Assembly: GCA_002360455.1 (NCBI GenBank) | Contig: DEQQ01000103.1 | Span: 1-55,048, forward strand | Source of the DNA: Saprospiraceae bacterium UBA3362 | GTDB lineage: Bacteria; Bacteroidota; Bacteroidia; Chitinophagales; Saprospiraceae | DNA length: 55,048 bases | Direction: 5' to 3' | Notes under the pieces: model-generated | Database searches by the model: none | What the model was told of the DNA's origin: nothing | The model's input: the letters and a program-made list of their open reading frames with translations, nothing else | Shown here: positions 52,106 through 55,048 of the stretch, piece by piece | Layout of the letters: every line of letters starts with the position of its first letter | How positions within the stretch are numbered: position 1 is the stretch's first letter | Program-made: the position numbers and the translations under genes

Positions 52106-53221
52106 ATGAGTAAAAAATTGATCATTGCAGCTTTACTTGCTTTAAGTGTTATCACTTATGCAGTATTATGTTTGAACTCTCCTTCTACTTTTAAAATGGT
52201 CAAAGAAATAAAAGTATCAGGAAATATGGCCTTGGCCTATCTGGTTGTCAATGATGTCAAAGATTGGCCTAAATGGTACAGTTGGCAAAAAGAAGATCCA
52301 ACTCTCAAATTTACAGTAGGAGGAAGAGATGTAAACGTGGGAGCTACCTTTGATTATTCCGGAGCTAAGTTAGGAAAAGGATTTACCGAAATTCAAGAAT
52401 CGTTCAAAGATTCATTACTTACTGCGAAAATAACTTGTGACAAACTACCTTCCGATGTATTGGCAAGTTGGCAAATTTTACCTGAAAATCAACAAACAGT
52501 TTATATCACCTATAGAGCAAGATTGGCCAAACCTATTCCATTTTGGAAACGATATATTTATAGAGATTTGCCGCATACTTTGGAGAATAGATTTAATGCA
52601 GACCTAGAAGGAATGAAGGCCTATATGGAGGGTCTGATCAATACACAGTTTGGAATGAAACGAACTGATTTTCCGGCAAGATATTATGTTGGTATAAAAG
52701 AGCCTGTTTCAACAAGTAAAATTCCATCCTTCTACGCAAAATCGTATAAGAAAATTTATTCATTATTAGATTCAATGAAGGTGAAATGGGTGGGACCTCC
52801 GGCAGGCTTAATTTATGATTGGCAGGGAGAAAATAATTTCGTTTATATCATGGCAGGACTTCCTGTAGAAAAGGAAATCAAAGTGCCTGTTGGTTTTTCT
52901 TGTGAGAAAGTACAAGCAGACCAATGCATCGCTCTTGAACATTACGGGCATTACAATACATTAAAAAATGCACACGCCAAATTGGACTACATTATCAGAA
53001 ATTTGGGAATTCAAATAGATGCTCCTATTATAGAAGAGTATGTCACAAGTCCATCTCAAGAACCTGATACCAGCAAATGGCAGACGAATGTTTTCTATTT
53101 GATCTGGACGAAACCCGGAGACAAACAGGCGGTGGTCAAAAGAACTTATGAAGACATGTTGAAAGCTCAAGAAGCTGAGCGCAAGCGCAAGTTAGAAGAG
53201 TACAATGCATCGCCACAATAA
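52106..53221 (+). CDS. SRPBCC and GyrI-like two-domain protein
   Basis: This 371-residue protein has an N-terminal transmembrane or signal segment (4-24). An SRPBCC/polyketide-cyclase-like domain follows (about 32-175, VNDVKDWPKWYSWQKEDP). The C-terminal part is a GyrI-like small-molecule-binding domain (about 190-345, with CIALEHYGHYNTLKNAHAKL). Both domains bind hydrophobic ligands in other proteins. The end overlaps the M15 peptidase gene by 17 bp. The ligand is unknown. Confidence 0.88.
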   Translation: MSKKLIIAALLALSVITYAVLCLNSPSTFKMVKEIKVSGNMALAYLVVNDVKDWPKWYSWQKEDPTLKFTVGGRDVNVGATFDYSGAKLGKGFTEIQESFKDSLLTAKITCDKLPSDVLASWQILPENQQTVYITYRARLAKPIPFWKRYIYRDLPHTLENRFNADLEGMKAYMEGLINTQFGMKRTDFPARYYVGIKEPVSTSKIPSFYAKSYKKIYSLLDSMKVKWVGPPAGLIYDWQGENNFVYIMAGLPVEKEIKVPVGFSCEKVQADQCIALEHYGHYNTLKNAHAKLDYIIRNLGIQIDAPIIEEYVTSPSQEPDTSKWQTNVFYLIWTKPGDKQAVVKRTYEDMLKAQEAERKRKLEEYNASPQ

Positions 53222-53951
53222 TATATTGCTGTCTTTTCTCTGGCTTACGCTTTTATGGCAAAGCATGAATATGAATGCTCAAAACAAGGAAGAGAAAATT
53301 CGTTTTTTGAAAGGGCAATACGATCCGGAAGCTTATCATTTTGTATTGATCGACCCGCAATATCTTGTCAACCCTGACAAAAAACTGTACATGCAAAAAG
53401 AAGCCTATGAAGCCTTTGTGGCAATGGCAGTTCACGCGAAGAAAGATCAGGTGATTCTCAAAATTGTTTCTGCTACAAGATTATTCGAAGATCAAAAACT
53501 GCTTTGGGAAAACAAGTTTTCGGGCAAAAGAAAAGTGTTTGGAAAAAATCTTGCCAAACATTATAAAGATCCGATCAAAAGAGCAAGAGCGATTATGCAG
53601 TATTCTGCGCCGCCGGGATTGTCCAGACATCATTGGGGAACAGACATCGATATCAACACAGTAGAAACAGATTATTTCAAAAAAAAATCAGGCAAAAAAG
53701 TGTATGAATGGCTCAGCATTCATGCATCAAAGTACGGTTTTTGTCAAACTTATACAAAACGAGATGCTTGCAGGCCTCACGGTTACAATGAAGAGAAATG
53801 GCATTGGTCTTATATACCGTTAGCAGATCAATATTGGTTAGATCAAATAAAGTGGTTTGACCCTGAGCAAATCAATGGATTTATGGGGTGTGAGGCAGTT
53901 CGTCAATTGCCCGTATTAGAACATTTTATTAAAGGGATTTATAGATATTAA
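53205..53951 (+). CDS. M15-family metallopeptidase (VanY-like D,D-carboxypeptidase)
   Basis: This 248-residue protein has a signal peptide (about 1-25). The zinc ligands are His142 and Asp149 in SRHHWGTDIDI and His200 in EEKWHWSY, with Glu197 as the catalytic base. The family trims D-Ala from peptidoglycan stem peptides. It overlaps the SRPBCC/GyrI gene and is followed 6 bp later by the thioredoxin-like gene. Confidence 0.93.
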   Translation: MHRHNNILLSFLWLTLLWQSMNMNAQNKEEKIRFLKGQYDPEAYHFVLIDPQYLVNPDKKLYMQKEAYEAFVAMAVHAKKDQVILKIVSATRLFEDQKLLWENKFSGKRKVFGKNLAKHYKDPIKRARAIMQYSAPPGLSRHHWGTDIDINTVETDYFKKKSGKKVYEWLSIHASKYGFCQTYTKRDACRPHGYNEEKWHWSYIPLADQYWLDQIKWFDPEQINGFMGCEAVRQLPVLEHFIKGIYRY

Positions 53952-53957
53952 AAGATT

Positions 53958-54530
53958 ATGGCATTAACAGATTCCAATATGTTGCCTTTAGGAACTTTGG
54001 CTCCTGAATTTCAATTACAAGATTCAGTCACAGATCAAATCGTTAGATTTCCTCAAGACCTAAAGGGAAAAGTCTGTGTTCTATTTTTTATTTGTAATCA
54101 TTGTCCTTATGTCATCCATGTCAACGACCAACTCATAAGTATAGCAAATGATTATAAGCCCAAGGGAATAGAATTTATTGCAATAAGTTCCAATGATGCC
54201 GTTGCTTATCCTGACGATGCACCGGAGAAGATGAAAGAAAATGCTATTAGACTGGGCTATCCGTTTCCATATTTGATTGACGAAACACAGGAGGTTGCCA
54301 TAGCTTATCAAGCTGCTTGCACTCCGGACATCTATGTGTTCGATAAGGAACATCTCCTGGTTTACAGAGGCAGATTGGATGGATCAAGACCGGGAAATCA
54401 GATTCCTTCCACAGGTCACGATCTCAGAACAGCATTGGACGCCTTACTTATGAACCAACCAATCTCAGAATTACAGATCCCAAGCGCAGGCTGCAATATC
54501 AAATGGAAAAAGCGAAAGGAAGATTTATGA
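53958..54530 (+). CDS. Thioredoxin-like AhpC/TSA-family protein
   Basis: This 190-residue peroxiredoxin-like protein starts with APEFQLQDSV. It has the FFICNHCPYV motif with Cys46 and Cys49 (CxxC). Downstream it has AISSNDAVAYPDDAPEKM and the cis-Pro segment ACTPDIYVFD. No signal peptide is seen, so it is probably cytoplasmic. Such proteins reduce disulfides or peroxides. It appears to be the last gene of the small cluster. Confidence 0.92.
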   Translation: MALTDSNMLPLGTLAPEFQLQDSVTDQIVRFPQDLKGKVCVLFFICNHCPYVIHVNDQLISIANDYKPKGIEFIAISSNDAVAYPDDAPEKMKENAIRLGYPFPYLIDETQEVAIAYQAACTPDIYVFDKEHLLVYRGRLDGSRPGNQIPSTGHDLRTALDALLMNQPISELQIPSAGCNIKWKKRKEDL

Positions 54531-55048
54531 TTTAATAAAATGACAAAGAATTTGTCATAGCTATGTTACATTTTTTTTCTTTTATTTTCGTCAAATCTTT
54601 TGGCTACTACGACCGGCTACATTTATCATAATGTCGAGTCACAATTTGTATTAAACACCAGACAAAATGGGATGATAAAGTCCCTTGTTAAGAATTTTAA
54701 AGGATGATAGCAATTCGGCTTATCGTTCAAAAAGCAGGGACATTCTTCCGATTAGCCCTCCAAGATTTAAAAATAATCTTCATTGTTGTTATCAAGCAAT
54801 TCAGAACCAAAAATAAAGCAGATTAATTTTCATCAAACATATTACAATTAAAAGATAATCAGTTCTTTATGATTGTATATTAGACTAATAAAAGAATATG
54901 GAGGAAGATATAGATGAATAGCCTTCTATGATGAGGTCTATTAAATGACAACAATTATTTTCCTTTTAAAGTTTCCATTCACAGTTCAATTATTTAATAT
55001 TGAGATTTCAATTTTAATTCATTTTTTCTAAGTATATGACAATAATTT
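54531..55048. other. 518-bp AT-rich stretch without a gene
   Basis: An 8-bp perfect hairpin (ATGACAAA 54540-54547 with TTTGTCAT 54551-54558) lies just after the thioredoxin-like gene. A run of eight T begins 13 bases later, so it may be a weak terminator. The rest shows no ORF with coding character and no tRNA-like structure that I could see. Confidence 0.5.

Noticed and set aside
54540..54558. Hairpin after the thioredoxin-like gene as a strong terminator
   Set aside because: The T-run starts 13 bases after the stem, too far for a classical Rho-independent terminator; it is mentioned only as a weak possibility.

Overview
This is an AT-rich chromosomal segment of a member of the phylum Bacteroidota. 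The evidence is type IX secretion sorting domains, a PorV/PorQ-type outer-membrane protein, a SusC-like TonB-dependent receptor, the 31-residue basic ribosomal protein seen in this phylum, and many Bacteroidota promoter elements (TAnnTTTG, sometimes with an upstream TTTG or TTG). The exact family cannot be fixed from the sequence; a Saprospiria/Chitinophagia-type lineage is a guess.

Positions 1-8450 hold a complete type II-C CRISPR-Cas locus. A plus-strand array has 18 perfect 46-bp repeats and one truncated repeat. It runs convergently into a minus-strand operon transcribed cas9, nucleotidyltransferase, cas1, cas2. A compact tracrRNA lies upstream of cas9 on the plus strand and is divergent from it. 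Three features stand out. Every repeat contains a full Bacteroidota promoter (TTTG, 20 bp, TATATTTG), so each crRNA can be transcribed on its own. An AbiEii/MNT-like nucleotidyltransferase gene sits 2 bp after the cas9 stop codon, inside the cas operon. Cas9 is very large for II-C (1604 residues).

Positions 8450-22300 hold an OmpA-domain envelope protein, a small membrane protein, aspartate-semialdehyde dehydrogenase behind a GC-rich and apparently structured leader, a coiled-coil protein, T9SS cargo, tRNA-Asn, a PfkB kinase, histidine ammonia-lyase, a PagL-like outer-membrane protein, two secreted proteins, a low-molecular-weight phosphatase and a D-2-hydroxyacid dehydrogenase. Positions 22488-31394 form an outer-membrane/secretion operon: TonB receptor, 1365-residue secreted protein and PorV-like protein.

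Positions 31500-54530 are mainly housekeeping: greA and a HIT protein, a Deg protease, lspA, an ECF sigma factor with a membrane partner, a SPOR protein, and an overlapping lptB cluster with lipoproteins, an SDR and a nitroreductase. These are followed by a C-terminal processing protease, tsaB, two ArsR-type regulators, pth, a GHMP kinase, gmk and yicC, HU, a TPR protein, a tiny ribosomal protein, RNase G, an SRPBCC/GyrI protein, an M15 peptidase and a thioredoxin-like protein. The stretches 44848-45618 and 54531-55048 hold no convincing gene.
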